Positions 1-12,937 of a stretch of 64,000 bases of DNA are shown in pieces. The stretch covers positions 2,418,001 through 2,482,000 of the forward strand of contig NC_037317.1 of assembly GCF_000143535.2 (NCBI RefSeq), written 5' to 3'. Below the pieces are notes generated by a model that saw only the letters and a program-made list of their open reading frames with translations, did no database searches and had not been told where the DNA came from. Source of the DNA: Botrytis cinerea B05.10. Its lineage: Eukaryota; Ascomycota; Leotiomycetes; Helotiales; Sclerotiniaceae. Numbering within the stretch: position 1 is the first letter of the stretch; each line of letters opens with the position of its first letter. The position numbers and the translations under genes are program-made.

Positions 1-6
1 TCTTAC

Positions 7-918
7 CTTTGACGGCTTGCATTCTCAACATTAAAGCTTCAAGCTGCTCTACTCCATCCTCGTTCTCGGCTTCTTCTTCAGGGTTCGTCTTTTCGGAAGA
101 CTCGCCATAAATTGCCTGCTTCATACCGAACATCTCCATTTCCAACTCAGCCGCTTCAATTCCGAATCCGATGCTTTTGCTATCATCGCCATCATCCTCA
201 AAATCTTCGAGATCAATACCTTCCCCATCATCATCACCACCCTCCCATTCATTGGCTTCTAAAGCTTCCTTTAACCTCTCGATGCCCATGGGTTCTACAA
301 GTGTCAACAATAAAACATTTAACTTCATTGTCATTGTTACTTTACCTGAGTATTCATTTCGACCTTTACTTTCAAAATCAATGAATTCAAAACCATGCTC
401 CTGGCACAATCCCTCCCACTCGTCGAAGCTTTTCTCCAGGTATGGAGTCGTGGACTGTGGCATCGCTACGGCCAAACAAACACCATCCCAAGTATAACCA
501 CAACCCTCCTTAACAACCTCGGCCACACTCTCCAAAAGAATCTTAAAAGCCTGTAACTCAGCTTCATCGACGGGCTTTCGGAAACATACAATAAAGGCAC
601 CAAGAACCGTCAGAACTTCTCGAGCTTCTGGCGCTAAAAATTCCTTACACCATATTTCCGGCTCATGTATCTCATCAAGCCATATTGGAACACTTGCGGT
701 GTAGTAATTGGTTTTGATAGACCAGTCATGGGTTACACCTGCAATGGAGTCCCCTGTGAGAGCAGGCGCAGAACCCGTGAGACCTGGAAAGATAAGTTAA
801 TGTCCAAATTGTGTCTATAAGCATAAGTGGTATTCAAACCTTTCAACAAGTCTACAAGACCAGAATCTGGTCTACTGACAGCTAGAATACGCCGCGGATG
901 TGAAATTTCCATCGCCAT
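7..918 (-). CDS. IRC6: Irc6-like alpha/gamma-adaptin-binding protein p34, 3' part missing
   Basis: Exons on the minus strand are 840-918, 346-783 and 7-294. A donor (GTAAGA) sits at positions 1-6, so the gene continues off the left edge. Start: the first ATG, followed by MAMEISHPRRILAVSRPD. The product has the p34/AAGAB shape: a small-GTPase-like N-terminal fold beginning with a Rossmann strand, then the family signature around EPMGIERLKEALEANEWEG, followed by an acidic tail (GDDDGEGIDLEDFEDD). In yeast Irc6 and mammalian p34, family members bind clathrin adaptor complexes and assist AP-1/AP-2 assembly in the cytosol. The second intron (295-345, 51 nt) is a multiple of three without a stop, so retention would insert 17 residues just before the signature. 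Identification is by motif memory; adaptor binding is family knowledge. Confidence 0.85.
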
Positions 919-1335
919 GGTTGATTATATATGTCTTGGTCAGTCTAGGTCGGGAACACGAGTAAAAACAGTACCTAGGCTTGATTGATATTCTGTCGGA
1001 AGTTTCTTTGCCCGATCCGAAATTTAAAGTAGCATTATATCATTGGCTTATTTTCTTTGACATATATGAACAAATTCATTCGGATATACATCAATATGGA
1101 GAGGTATAGCAATTAATTTTAGAGATCGGATATATGCTCCTAATTGTTCTGCTCTAACTCAATTGCCAGTAAGGAAAAAGCCCTCCCCAATGTATGCTTG
1201 TGCGCTGGGTCATCCTCAATATTCGAGCCTTTGTAGCTCTCTTCTGCCCAGACTGGCTTTGCAATTTATCATAAGTTTTCCTCAAACGCCGACATTTGAA
1301 AAATTATTCTTTCGTTCACATATAATATGAACCTC
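919..1335. other. IRC6 upstream region and SMD3 3' region
   Basis: This 417-bp spacer lies between two minus-strand genes. It must contain the IRC6 promoter and 5' leader (right next to 918) and the SMD3 3' UTR and poly(A) site near 1335. It is AT-rich and I see no coding sequence or strong repeat in it. Confidence 0.6.
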
Positions 1336-1976
1336 TCAACCTCTTGGTGCTCCTCGTCCACTTGCTCTCGCCCTGCTAACTGTAGCCCTTCCTCTTGCCA
1401 ATCCGACACCTCTACCTCTAGTGTTTCTACTCCTGAACATGGGCGCGTTCCTGCAACAATTTACGTTAGCCTTGCCCACAGTGATATGTACAGCTCCGAA
1501 CATATGTATATCTGCTCTGGAGCTTCATCTTGGCTTCACTAACCTTAACATATCTGGAACAATAAAGAATCTCACGTGTGAGCCTCTGATGTATACTTGA
1601 TCCAAATGACTGACACGACCATCGCGCGCTGTGACAGTAATATCCTTAAGTTGAACGTTCATGTTGTCTTCCGCTACATTGATTTCGAATTAGCACCTCC
1701 ATTCTTTCCGATCTTGCGATTCGCGAGCTTGAAAAACGTAATAGGTAATCGTACCTTCCAAAAGCTTTCCACGGTAGACCTGACCGGTCGTGATCTCGAG
1801 AGTTACGACATGACCCTAGCAAACGGTAATCATCAGCAGAGAACATGGCAGACGTTATATGAGAAGAGAAACTTCGTTGGGCCTTGGTACACTGGACCTT
1901 GGAGCCTATAGGAAAGGAATGGACGAACTTGGGCCTCGTTCAAGAGCTTGATTGGTATTCCGATTGTGCTCGTCAT
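1336..1976 (-). CDS. SMD3: Small nuclear ribonucleoprotein SmD3
   Basis: Four exons on the minus strand (1929-1976, 1755-1815, 1544-1673, 1336-1450) give about 117 residues, the usual SmD3 length. The protein starts [18 protein letters not shown]. It carries the Sm1 motif ([18 protein letters not shown] followed by AEDNMNVQL) and the Sm2 motif ([16 protein letters not shown]). It ends in an RG-rich tail ([27 protein letters not shown]) of the type methylated on arginine in Sm proteins. SmD3 is part of the heptameric Sm ring on U1, U2, U4 and U5 snRNAs and acts in spliceosome assembly in the nucleus. Introns are 113, 81 and 93 nt and all follow GT-AG. Exons join in frame across both Sm motifs, which makes the model secure. 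Confidence 0.96.
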
Positions 1977-2220
1977 AATTGCTAGAAATCAAATGTATCA
2001 CAAAGAATCCGTCGGAGAGAGATGAGGGTCTGGGATAAAGTCGTTGAAAGTCGGCGCGCGTGAATGTCAATATCCGAATGAAGCTTTGGATATCTCAGAA
2101 TAATTTGACGCTAGTGATCTTGAAGCTTTCGGTAACTTCCGTCTACCGTCTTCAAGCAATCCTCCTCAGAATTATTGATCCGCTCCGAACATCACAACCA
2201 TTATATGAGAAATTACATCA
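1977..2220. promoter_or_regulatory. Divergent promoter SMD3 / GEP4
   Basis: Only 244 bp separate the start codons of SMD3 (1976, minus) and GEP4 (2221, plus), so the two genes must share or overlap promoters and 5' leaders. I recognise no specific factor site. Confidence 0.7.
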
Positions 2221-3090
2221 ATGGATATGAATACTCTTAACGTATCAGCAACGGTGAATATATTTCGTCTTCTTGCAAGACCGTCATTGATTTTACCTCA
2301 AGCAACAGTTTCCACATTCAACCACCTGCCGATACCTCTCAACTCGGCTTTTGATAAATACAAAAACGCTGATATTAGAGCAGTAGTGTTGGACAAGGAT
2401 AATTGCTTCGCATATCCTAAATCCAATGACATATACGAGTCTTACAATGTACGTTGAAGAGCATATTTCATGGGTTTTAAAACTTGTCGATCTACACTGA
2501 GGCGTTCAGTCTGCCTGCATCTGCCATTCTTACATTGACTCTGTCACATTTATATTCCTTTCTTTCCCAAACGAGCTCGTAGCATGAGATCTTCATCCGA
2601 TGTTAATCTGTTCTAGGAAAACTTCAAAAAACTTCGGGAAGCTTACCCAGGTCGGCGACTTCTGATTGTTTCTAATACAGCAGGTGCTGAATCTTTAGAT
2701 CGTTCTGGCAAGCTTGCGGTTGAAGTTGAGAAGTCTACAGGTGTTACAGTGTTATCTCACGCTTCTAAGAAGCCTGGATGTGGTCCTGATATTATGGAAT
2801 ACTTTTCGAAGTATCCCGAGACCGGAGTCACCAGGCCAGATCAGATAGCAGTTGTCGGGGATAGACTTACCACTGATGTTATGATGGCAAACCTCATGGG
2901 AAGTTATTCCGTATGGATCAAAGATGGAGTTGTACCAGTGGAGGAAACGAGTGTGGTAAGTATCATAGGTATCATTACGAGTTCAGTCTAATAGGTATTC
3001 TAGTTTGCAAGGTTAGAGCAGAAATTCGCTGGATTTTTGATTCGACGTGGTTACGAGGCGCCAGAACCAGCAAGTCCATTCGAGAAGTAG
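2221..3090 (+). CDS. GEP4: Mitochondrial phosphatidylglycerophosphatase Gep4 (HAD family)
   Basis: Exons 2221-2448, 2617-2955 and 3004-3090 give about 217 residues. The N-terminus is basic and hydrophobic (MNTLNVSATVNIFRLLARPS), consistent with mitochondrial import. HAD motif I reads VVLDKDNCF with D58 and D60, the nucleophile and acid/base pair. Motif II is LLIVSNTAG near residue 95, the motif III lysine lies in SHASKKPGCG, and motif IV is VVGDRLTTD near residue 157. This order and the DKDN form are typical of Gep4, which dephosphorylates phosphatidylglycerophosphate to phosphatidylglycerol at the matrix face of the inner membrane, a step in cardiolipin synthesis. The C-terminus FAGFLIRRGYEAPEPASPFEK also fits fungal Gep4. 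Introns are 168 and 48 nt. Confidence 0.93.
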
Positions 3091-6000
3091 ACTTGCATCA
3101 TTCATTGCTCGTCTGCAACGATGCGATGCTTTCTAATCAAAATAAATCTTTACCTTACTCTCCCTTGACCTCCTCCTTCTCGCAAGTAAATGTGCAGAGG
3201 CTATCATTATAGTACACTAGTTGTGTTGATGGTACTCACACATGGGAATTGATGAGAAACAGTCAAGAGAGCAGATGGCGATCCAAGTTCATTAAGCAGA
3301 AGCGAAAAAAGGAGTAGTGATGCTCCTTTGACTAGACTTGCTAGTGGGAACCGGATTCCTCCACATCTTCAATAGGCTTATTTTATTGAATATATTGAAC
3401 CAATTTGATTGAGACAATATCAGATGAGAATGATAAATCCAGCCTGAGCATGCGGAGACTTGTCAAGGCTGCCCAAATAATTTTCTTTCTGGTAACGTGA
3501 AGAGAAAGGAGCCCGATCGGTAGGAAGTGATGGAGAAGTCACTTGTCATCGTCACAATCGGCGAGACAGACACACAAGGAATTGTCAGTTATGGGTAACT
3601 CGAATGTGGTATATGTAGATGGATGATACAATTTTCGCGTGATCAGCTTTAGCCACGGAGTACAATACGAGCCCAACATATTTGTCTTCTTTCACATTGC
3701 TTTTTGTGCTCCACCTCTCGTATCACATACCTCTTGGTATTTCTCGTGTGATCATCACACCAGCATTGTTACAAGATGCCTAAAGTTGACAGCTTTTATA
3801 AATTATGAAGCTATATGTCCTCTGAACAACCTTAAGGGAATTAATCGTGGTTGCTTAGAAACCAAACCCACATGCGTCAATTAAAGTTTAGCTTTCCATC
3901 CCCGTTGATACCGGAGGACTGGGAATCTGCAATCTTCCGTCATATGACTACGTTACTTTCCAAAGATTTGTGATGAAGTTTGTAATGCTGCATACTGCAA
4001 GGCGAGATTGACGTCGTTGTTAGATATCAGATAAGATTCCGACTATGCTCCAGGTTAGATCTTTCTCTTACACCAACCTTTCTTGGTGTTTTTAGCCCAT
4101 TTGGTACATCGAATTCGTCTGAGGCTGAGTCTCTTTTCCTTTTTTTCCTTCTCGAAAACCAAGCTAAATTAGAAATTCACAGTCTATAAACACTGAGAGC
4201 CATTCAGTTTCGCATTCAGTCGTGTGGTTGCAAAGCCCATATCACGCACGCTACATCACCGCAACTGACATGAACATATGTCTATTGAGATAGTGGCTAG
4301 CTGCTGTTCTTCCAACACTATTGTTTGTCATAATGGCTGCACGCGTGTGCGAGACCTCAAAGGAAGAACACTTGTCCGACAATGACGTCTATACAGAATA
4401 CAAATGTAGACGATGTTTCTGTTTAAGACTTTGTGCGGTACTTACGTGGCAATTCTACCGAATCACTATGTTCTCAAACAGATGGAACACACTGAGCCTC
4501 GTTGTACATGTAATAGATGTTCCATAGTCACCGCTTGGCTAGAGAAATAGGCCCACAGTCTCTTGGCCAAGATCTGGGAAACCTTATCTTTTTCGTTTCG
4601 ACTTGCAGTTAACTCAAAACAACAAGTTCGTCTCGCTTTGTTCTCTATATTCGACTAATCGAAAGCGAGACAGGCTGCATTGAAAACATTATTATGATAA
4701 CGGTCGAGCCTCAAAAAGTCCTTCTCGAAGTTTATGCGACACCGATTTGACAGTCGGGTGGAGGCAGTAGATCTTGTGGGGAGGGAATAATCTCATAATC
4801 TCCATTGGGAAAGCCAAGCATGGAACCGGGAGGACCATGCAATGATTGTCGTCTGAACTTGGCGGAAAGAATAGGGAATCCTAGTTCACATTCTGCTAGT
4901 GGTGGTATGCATCAGAGAGGAACAAGAATATGACATAATATACTCGAGTAGTTGTGTGGTTATTTTTGGCGTAATAGTAAGCTGATTAGCAGATAGTGTT
5001 GTGGATCTATCGATACCACCTACCACAAACAATACCTAGGTAGATCTCACGATTTTTCGGCCTAAACACACTCGAGAACGAGAGGACAAACGAGGAATCG
5101 AGGGCCGGTCCAGCGGTGCTATTTTCCAAATCATTTTTGAACTGTAAAAATCCCGGTGAGAGTGGCGTGGATAGAAAAAGCCACCACCATGTCTTGCATA
5201 TTTATCTCGCCGTGCGTACCAGGGATGCTCACGGCGAAATAAATGGCCGCGATGGCCTCATAACTGTAAGGGTCTCGTGAAATATTATGGGGTCGGTTTA
5301 CTCGACTTCTTCGGTTCTTCTCCGTTCAACTCGCAACAATGTCTTGTCCCCATATCCTGTCAAAACGCAGCCGTGATACTTTTGAGTTATGCTTACGCGC
5401 AACATTGACAAAAGATCAACATCTGCTCTCGAGGAAATCGGAGCAACTTCTCAATGCAGCGGAACACGTGAGCCGCAAGCTGCATAATGGCTTATGCTGA
5501 TGCTCTGCGGTTTGACGTTTTAGGCCAATTTTCCGCACGAAAAATAGGCTAATGCCCTCCTACCCCTTTATGCAACCTTGGTGGGGGTGAAGATAGCATC
5601 TTTATCCGTCTCTGGTTAGCGTCGCACAGGTTCTGTCTTCAAAACCTTTCGGATGGAGCAATACGGATTCTTACGATCGTAAAACGGGCTTCCTTTACCT
5701 GACTGGCTTCAATCCTTTTGTTTCAGTCCGTGGAAGAGTGACTGTAGCTGCTGCGGATTCGAATCGATTCCAGGTTTGTATAGAACGGGGTGGCCGACTT
5801 CACATGTCGCTATATATCACCTCATCGTCAAGGGCAGCGACGGATAATGTCGTATCGATCTTACGGCAAAGCATTCTCTCCTCGATACGCACCCAAATGC
5901 AAAGATACGAGGGAGCGATCGAGTAGCCAGATAGTAGACGAGACAAGACAAGGCTACCCCATTTTATTGTTTTGGGGGGTTGAATTTTTGTGGATTGCTT

Positions 6001-9000
6001 CGTCGGTTTATACAATCACTATTGCCACCCCCTTAGAGGTGGCAGCGTTCCTGACTAGAACTTCCACAGTGACTATCAACTAATCTGCATTGAGTATCGT
6101 GCATAATCATACAAAAGATGAACCACACGTTAGCTAGCAGCTGTCCCGCACAATCGCCGAGCCAGTGATGCAGGTACAAAAGTTGCATGCTTCGAAGTTC
6201 ACCCTTTTGCTTGCCGGTAATGCGGTACGAAGCATCTGGGTACGGCTCGCAAGTTGCAACTAAAACAACAAACTATTCTCACTCGGGCTTAGATATGTCA
6301 CCAGTCAAACGAATCACTCGAGTTGATTGTGTTTAGATCAAGGTTTGCATTTCTCTCTCGATGCTAAATTGCCAATGCCATCATGTTTTTTTTCCTCCGT
6401 CCCATCTTTTTTTATACATTTCGGCATCCGCGCTTGTTATTGGTTTCAACGAGCGGTAAATCGTGGCTGAATGGGTAGGTAAGGTTTTCCAGGGACTCAG
6501 GGGTGTTATTCATTTTGACGATGGATGGAACTCTGAATGGTTTCAATTGTTTGAGGGGGAGAAAGAAGCAAAGTCTTGGATTTCGAATACAAATAATTCT
6601 CTCCGTTCTCCCTCCTAACCTACTTCAACAGCACAGTAGATGTATTGTGCAGAAAAGCATATATCTGAGTAGCGTTGTGTGCATCTACTTGCAACATTGT
6701 CACATCATATCATTGTCAGAAAAAGATTTGTACAATGTACACTTTGCATGACTCGGTCGGTTGATTGCATATGTTGTTATAGTTACAAGTGATCGAGTAA
6801 CGTGCAGCAAAAGATGTGCATGGTGATTGGTAGGAAAAGGTGCATATGGACTCGGATGAAGAGGGTCGGTACCAGAAAGTCAGAAGACGGATCCTCTTCG
6901 AAAGAATAGAAGGTAAGAGCATTGTGCGACTCGACCCCCAAGTTGTCACTCCACTGGCACTGATATCTTCATTCGCCCACATCCGGTGTCTTTTTCCAGG
7001 GCATTCACCGTCTATCCAACGACAATCATACCGTAAGTATGTGCAAAGGCCGAGGAAAGATGATTCCAGACAAGAAAATGCGGCGGTTGGATTCGCTGCC
7101 AGCCACCAACGAGGATTGGCGCTGGTCCTGAAAAGTCCGGAATCTGCAACAACGCAATTCAGGGGCATGGTATACCCATGTTTGAGGAGGAAGCGGAACA
7201 AAACCAGGATGACGAGAGCCACTACGCGACGATTGGTGTATGGATTGGTAGTAGTGCACCGCTCTACGGAGTACCCAGGTACTCTGTGGTGCATCAATGG
7301 CAGCAGCGGAGCTTGGAATTGTTTTTCTTGCCATACAAAATGCAAGAATAGCTTACATAGGACATAAAATTTCACATACGTGCGTACTCGTACATAAAAG
7401 TACATGGCGGACGCTAATCAATTTGCATGGATCTTCTTTACCCCCTTTTTGGATCTTTTTCCAATCCAGGTCGTGCTCGCATGGGTGTAGGTTTTGGTGT
7501 AGGTGACTAAACCGCTGGGCCACGCACAGGCATCTTGGGGGGAGGTATGATTTTCGAAAGGAATACAACAATCAAGGGATCGAGGTTATCAAATCCTGGA
7601 TAGAGAGGAAGAGCAAGATTCGGTATTCTGATGCTCGCTCTAGATCGTGCACAAAATGCCATACTCCCATTCGCAAAGGGTGCCGGCATCCCATTACTCG
7701 ATGCAGTAAATAATAGTCCAACAGTTTGTCAGATAGATTAGACTAATTCATCAGTTCATGTATGGAGATGGATCGTGAGAAAGTAGTTGGGTAGATGGAA
7801 AAAGAGTATTGGATAGCAGAAGGAGAAGGGCGGTACCTAACTGTAGTCGATTGAGACTACTGCATTGCTATTTTTGAGAGAACCACCCCCCCATCCCCAC
7901 TCATCCACTGTGCCAATGGACTACATGAAGCTACCTACATGCGTTGGCTGTATGGACTGGCAAATTCATTCAATGATATGCGTTGTTGGGTTGATGTGCT
8001 TCTCAGGGAGGAGTGGGTTTAGATGGACGGAGAGGTCTAGAAGAGAAAAGAATGACAACATGGAGAGTCAATAGGAGCGCGTGATTGTGGCATTTCCCAA
8101 TCATTCACTCTCTTTCGCTTTCTCTTACTTACCTAGGCATTCTCTCTCGTCCTATAGTACGCACAGTATCATACCTACGTACCTTGGTGATTAGTATTTC
8201 TCGAGGGAGAGTGAATAGCATGCCTAGATTACCCGAAGTGGATAGTTGTGAAGAAAGACTGCTAGCAGCACAAATGTATCTATCCATGTATCTAGATGCT
8301 ACTAATTGTCGGTTAGAGTCTTTCTTGTCTACCATTGCAATCACTGTACTTGCTGCCACGGCTTATCTTTGTCCTGTTTTGTCTAGATGCTTACACGTTC
8401 TCAACTTCTTGCGTGCTGACCTGCCGGCCTCTCTGTCTGCTTGTCTGCGTGCTTGTAGCTTGTGGACTTCGGCTTGCTTCGAAAGTTCACTCCCTTATGG
8501 GCGTGTGGATGGGTGGATGGTTTCAAGGATTAGCTCTATTTTAGTGCATTTCAACTGGTCAGACTCCAGTTGAGCCAGTCACAATCGACGAAACTCGAGC
8601 AGTGGGTGACGATTCGAACGCTACCACATAAACCACACTACCACACTCCCACGCTACCACGCCAGCACGCTAAAATTTATTATTCACTATACCCACACCT
8701 CCGATCCGCTCGCCTTTTTCCCCTTCCCATTCCCTCTTTTTTGTCTTATTCCCTTTTACTATCGTGGAATCTTCCTTTCTCTTAAAACAACTTCATCATC
8801 GTCTCTTCTATCAAAACTCTTTTCACCCCCCTTGTGATTTTCCTCCCCTTTCCCTCTTGTCTTTCTTTTAATCGGATTCTTCGGGTCCATTACACTCCTT
8901 CGGATTCTCAGTTATCAAATTCACATTTACATTCTACCTCTTCACAACTGTTCTGTAGAGAAAGAATAAAGTCGTTGCTGGCTTGAACACTCCTTCGATT

Positions 9001-9432
9001 CAAACTGCACCCTTCCAGTCTTTACATTCAACCACAAAGTCAACGAAGAGTCATCTTGGCCCTTTAACACTCTTTCTTCACACCCTACGACGCTTCGTTT
9101 ACGAATCTCTTGAGAATCTATCAACATCTACACAATACATTTCACTTTTTCCTGCAAGATTCAGCGAAGCATTTGTTTTGAAAGATATCCCTCTTGCCAG
9201 AAGTTTGGATCTACTAAAAGACCCTTTTATCTATTCTCACTTAGGTTCGACCCAGAAAAACATCCTGCGCATACAAAGCACATAGCATCTCGACGATCAC
9301 AGAGACTCGTGCAACCAAAGACAAAGACAATCGCTTGTCGTACACTACACTACATACAAACACATTGGAGGAAGATTGAACTATTAGGAACAGACGAAAG
9401 TAATTGACTACGGTCCTAACAACTTAAGAAAG
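3091..9432. other. 6.3-kb gene-free tract upstream of the homeobox gene
   Basis: I find no convincing coding gene here. Open frames are short or mutually overlapping, lack recognisable domains, and do not join through plausible introns. The stretch 6716-7405 is open on both strands (229 codons minus, 175 codons plus) and is somewhat richer in GC. From about 8590 to 9430 the plus strand becomes pyrimidine-rich and then A-rich (ACAAAGACAAAGACAA), as fungal promoters and 5' leaders often are. The likely role is an extended regulatory region and long 5' leader for the homeobox gene; non-coding transcripts are possible. That role is inference from position. Confidence 0.5.
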
Positions 9433-11323
9433 ATGTCGGACATGTCGCAAGAAGATGCCCTCAAAATGCTCTCGACGCCCTCTCCTACCGCGTCGAACTC
9501 GGCTGGTAGCAGTTCGGCTTCCCGCAGACCTCCGCGCAAGAGCACATTAACACAACAACAAAAGAACCAGAAGAGACAGAGAGCTACACAAGATCAATTG
9601 GTCACTTTGGAAATGGAATTCAACAAAAACCCAACGCCTACAGCCACAGTTAGAGAGAGAATCGCGGAAGATATCACCATGACTGAACGTTCTGTTCAAA
9701 TCTGGTTCCAAAACAGGTCAGTTATTTTCATATACTAGATGAACATCGCATAGTCTAATCACCTTTCGCAGACGTGCAAAGATCAAGCTCATGGCAAAGA
9801 AGAGTATTGAGACTGGAGAGACTTGTGAAATTCCAGAAACTATGCGCCAATACCTCGCGATTCAGGAGATGGAATCGGGAAAGTCATTGGGTGGTAACTT
9901 CTTGGGCCGAGGTGGACTTATGCCTTATGGCAGTGGCAACATGCTTATGGGTGGTGATCACGGCCCTCAAGGCAAAGTTGGTAGGTTGAACTACAGATCT
10001 CTTCATGTTGTGATCTCATGCTGACATTGAATAGTGATTCATCATCTTTCGTGTAGATCACTGAGTATTGGATCATGGAGACGAATTGGTCAGAATGCCA
10101 TGGACCTCATCATCTTTTACTCGCCGGATAAGTCAACAATGACTTACTACATCAACAACGACCAAGCTGGTTACAAAATTGAGTATCCATTTTCGTCAAT
10201 CAAAAATATCTACCTGGAAAATGGAGATAATGAGTCGCGACCTGGTGGATTAGTTGTTGAGCTTATTCGTGCGCCAAACTTTTTCATGGACTCTTCGGGA
10301 TCCGGTGGATTTTACCAATGTGGTGATTTTACAGAAGACCAGCAAGCATCTCAAGTCATGGTTCATCATTTAGGTGGTCACCCTAAGGTTCTCAGTGGTC
10401 AATTAGCCAAGCTTGTTTCCCTTGAGTCTTTCATCACACGCGATAACCCATTCACACACCAACAACCATTATCTATCTCAGCACCTGCATCTCCAACTGG
10501 TCTCCGTCCGTCTTCTCAGCCAAACTTCAATGCGCAAGCGCATGTTGGTATGTTTCAAGAATCTCAATGGGGTATTGGTGTTCATCCAAGTGCGCGCGGA
10601 CCTGGTCACAGAAGACAGAGAAGTCGATCCGTTCCAATGGCCGTCGATTTCTCCATGTTCAACAACCCAATGCCATCATTCCTCATTCAACACCCTGGTG
10701 AAAACCAACATCAACAACACCAACATGGAAACCCCAATATCTTTGCTCCTATTCCCCAACAGCCAAATAACCTTGGACCTCTTGGACCTAATCTACGGAT
10801 TGATACCTCGTCAGGTTACGGAATGGATTTCAGACAATATCCTATGTCAGCAGCAACAACAACTTCGCCATCGGATTATGCCAGCCCTGGCTTTTTCCCT
10901 CACCAAAATGATAATGGACCTATGACAGGACCAATGCCAACATCATCTTCAATGCCAGCTTCGAACTTTGCGCCATACTCGATGCCTTACCTGTCGCCCG
11001 ATCCTTCTTCGCTTGTTCCTCCATCCGTTTCTCCTCTATCTTTCATGAGTCACGGAGACCCAGCAATTGTTGATCAATCTCCACCAATGTCAATGATGCA
11101 CCGAAGTGCTTCCGCTGATGTTTACAGTATGCATAATGATTCGGCCATCTCCGATGATGGTACCGGACTTAATGAGATGTATCAGAAGCACACCCTTAAT
11201 ATCCCTATGCATCCTCATTCTCCAGCTTTTGGTGAACAATCTGCGGCGGATATGGACATGAGTAATCTTGTTCAATTCCCTGTTGATCATGATGGTCTCT
11301 CGCCTGAGCATATGCCTCAGTAG
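9433..11323 (+). CDS. hox8: Homeodomain transcription factor, Pah1/BcHOX8-like
   Basis: Exons 9433-9716, 9772-9980 and 10035-11323 give about 593 residues. A homeodomain spans roughly residues 44-103 ([17 protein letters not shown] at its start, recognition helix WFQNRRAKIK at 91-100). Intron 1 splits the recognition helix codon between N94 and R96. A second conserved block follows ([15 protein letters not shown], then [18 protein letters not shown] up to LVSLESF). It is found in one class of filamentous-fungal homeobox factors. The rest is low complexity, rich in Pro, Ser, Met, Gln and His ([10 protein letters not shown]). The related Botrytis factor controls hyphal growth and conidiation in the nucleus; equivalence here is inferred from domain layout. 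The acceptor at 10034 is preferred because the next one (10056) leads at once to a stop. The long upstream tract suggests complex regulation. Confidence 0.85.
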
Positions 11324-12430
11324 ATTAGATCAACTTTTTGAACTTTGGAACTGGTCAAGAGCTTAAAAGGGCCACTCTGGACCTTTGTTGGAAATGAGTT
11401 TGAAATTACAGATGTTGAGATGATCAATTTCTGCATTTCAGGAAGTTTTTTTTTTGCTTAGAGATTGTTTGGGGGCGATATTCGGGGGTGGCGTTGGGTT
11501 GATTTTCATTTTGCACGGAAAGGGGGAGGTGTCAACGGCCGTCTCAATTTTTGGGTATTTCATGTCGATTCTTCTCTCGACTTGCACTTGCTTTTTGGGG
11601 CATTGTAGCATAGTCTTGATTTCATATTCCCAAATTTCCTTCTGTCTTTTTACGCCACGACTTGCATGACGACTTTACCCAATTCTATCATGCCTGTCTG
11701 GTACAGCGATCGTTTTCTCATTGATATCTTTGCTCTTGCGCATTCTCTCTTGAACTTGATGTCTGTTAATCAGATTCATCTTGACTGTTTTTACTTAACT
11801 CTCTTATGGAGATTTTGTGTGGTAGTTGGATTGAAGATATAAATGGACAGGTGGAAAGCTTTAGGGGAAAGCGTGCGATATTTGAATCTGGAAACAATAA
11901 CATGGTGGGGGGGTTTTACACATTTTGCTTTTGGTATTTTATTTTATTTTGCTGGCTGGCGCACATGTGCGTAAAGCAATGGATTGATGAATCATGGTGG
12001 GCTTAATAGTGGAAAAATCTATTTTGTAAAATCGTTTTTTTCTTCTTCGTTTTTTTGTCTTGTTCTTTTTTGAGCTTGAGTAGTAAAGTTAAAAAAATGT
12101 GCATATAATTAATATTCATATGGGAAGTGTGTATTTGTGTGAGTTTGTGATGGATGTTTTTGTGATTGATGTGTGAGATTTGTGTGATGTGATATGTCTG
12201 AGGTGTATTTTGTTAGTTGAATATTGAGTTTTGATCTTTATATCGACTATTGACTGTTCTAGATCATGTATTACCTAGTTATGGAATTTGGAGAAAGGAT
12301 TTATTCAGCTTGGGGTTTTGATTACTTGGGAGTGTTTGGGTGTTTGGATGGATGGATGGATGGATGTGTGTGCTAGATGGATCTGGTAGGAGGTGGGTGG
12401 ATGAGTAGGTGAGTAGGTGAATAGGTGAGT

Positions 12431-12494
12431 AGAGAAGTAGAGAAGTAGAGAAGTAGAGAAGTAGAGAAGTAGAGAAGTAGAGAAGTAGAGAAGT
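12431..12494. repeat. 8-bp minisatellite (AGAGAAGT)8
   Basis: Eight perfect copies of AGAGAAGT lie in the homeobox 3' spacer, flanked by GGAT-type quadruplet repeats at about 12345-12365 and 12525-12546. Confidence 0.95.
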
Positions 12495-12905
12495 GGTAAG
12501 AGTACAACTCAATATTGAAGAGAATGGATGGATGGATGGATGGATGAATGATATGGGTAAAGATGTACTGTTTATTAGTTGGGTGTGTAGTAGATAGGAA
12601 GGTAAGTAAGCAGGTGGATATGTAGCTAGATGTATAGCTAGATGTATCGGTAGGCGAATAAACAAATCGTTTAATAAGCATATATATGTGTGTATATATC
12701 AAAGTGTTAGAGTATTAGAATATGGATCGGATAGATACCATCTATGATTTGAGTCGTTGATTATAAATTCACATCGAATGTGACAACAATTGATGTTATA
12801 CGATGATGTGTGAGTATATACTTATTAGTGTATCACACACTTTTAGCTGAATATGCAGCTGAGCCTCTACTCTCTCATCATAGATTCTGCAGGGGAAGTG
12901 GCATG

Positions 12906-12937
12906 TACATACATACATACATACATACATACATACA
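12906..12937. repeat. (TACA)n microsatellite
   Basis: About eight uninterrupted TACA units are present, ending in ACACAC. Confidence 0.95.

Noticed and set aside
8085..8573. 162-codon plus-strand frame upstream of the homeobox gene
   Set aside because: No domain, biased Ser/Leu/Cys composition, and overlapping frames on the other strand; probably leader or promoter DNA.
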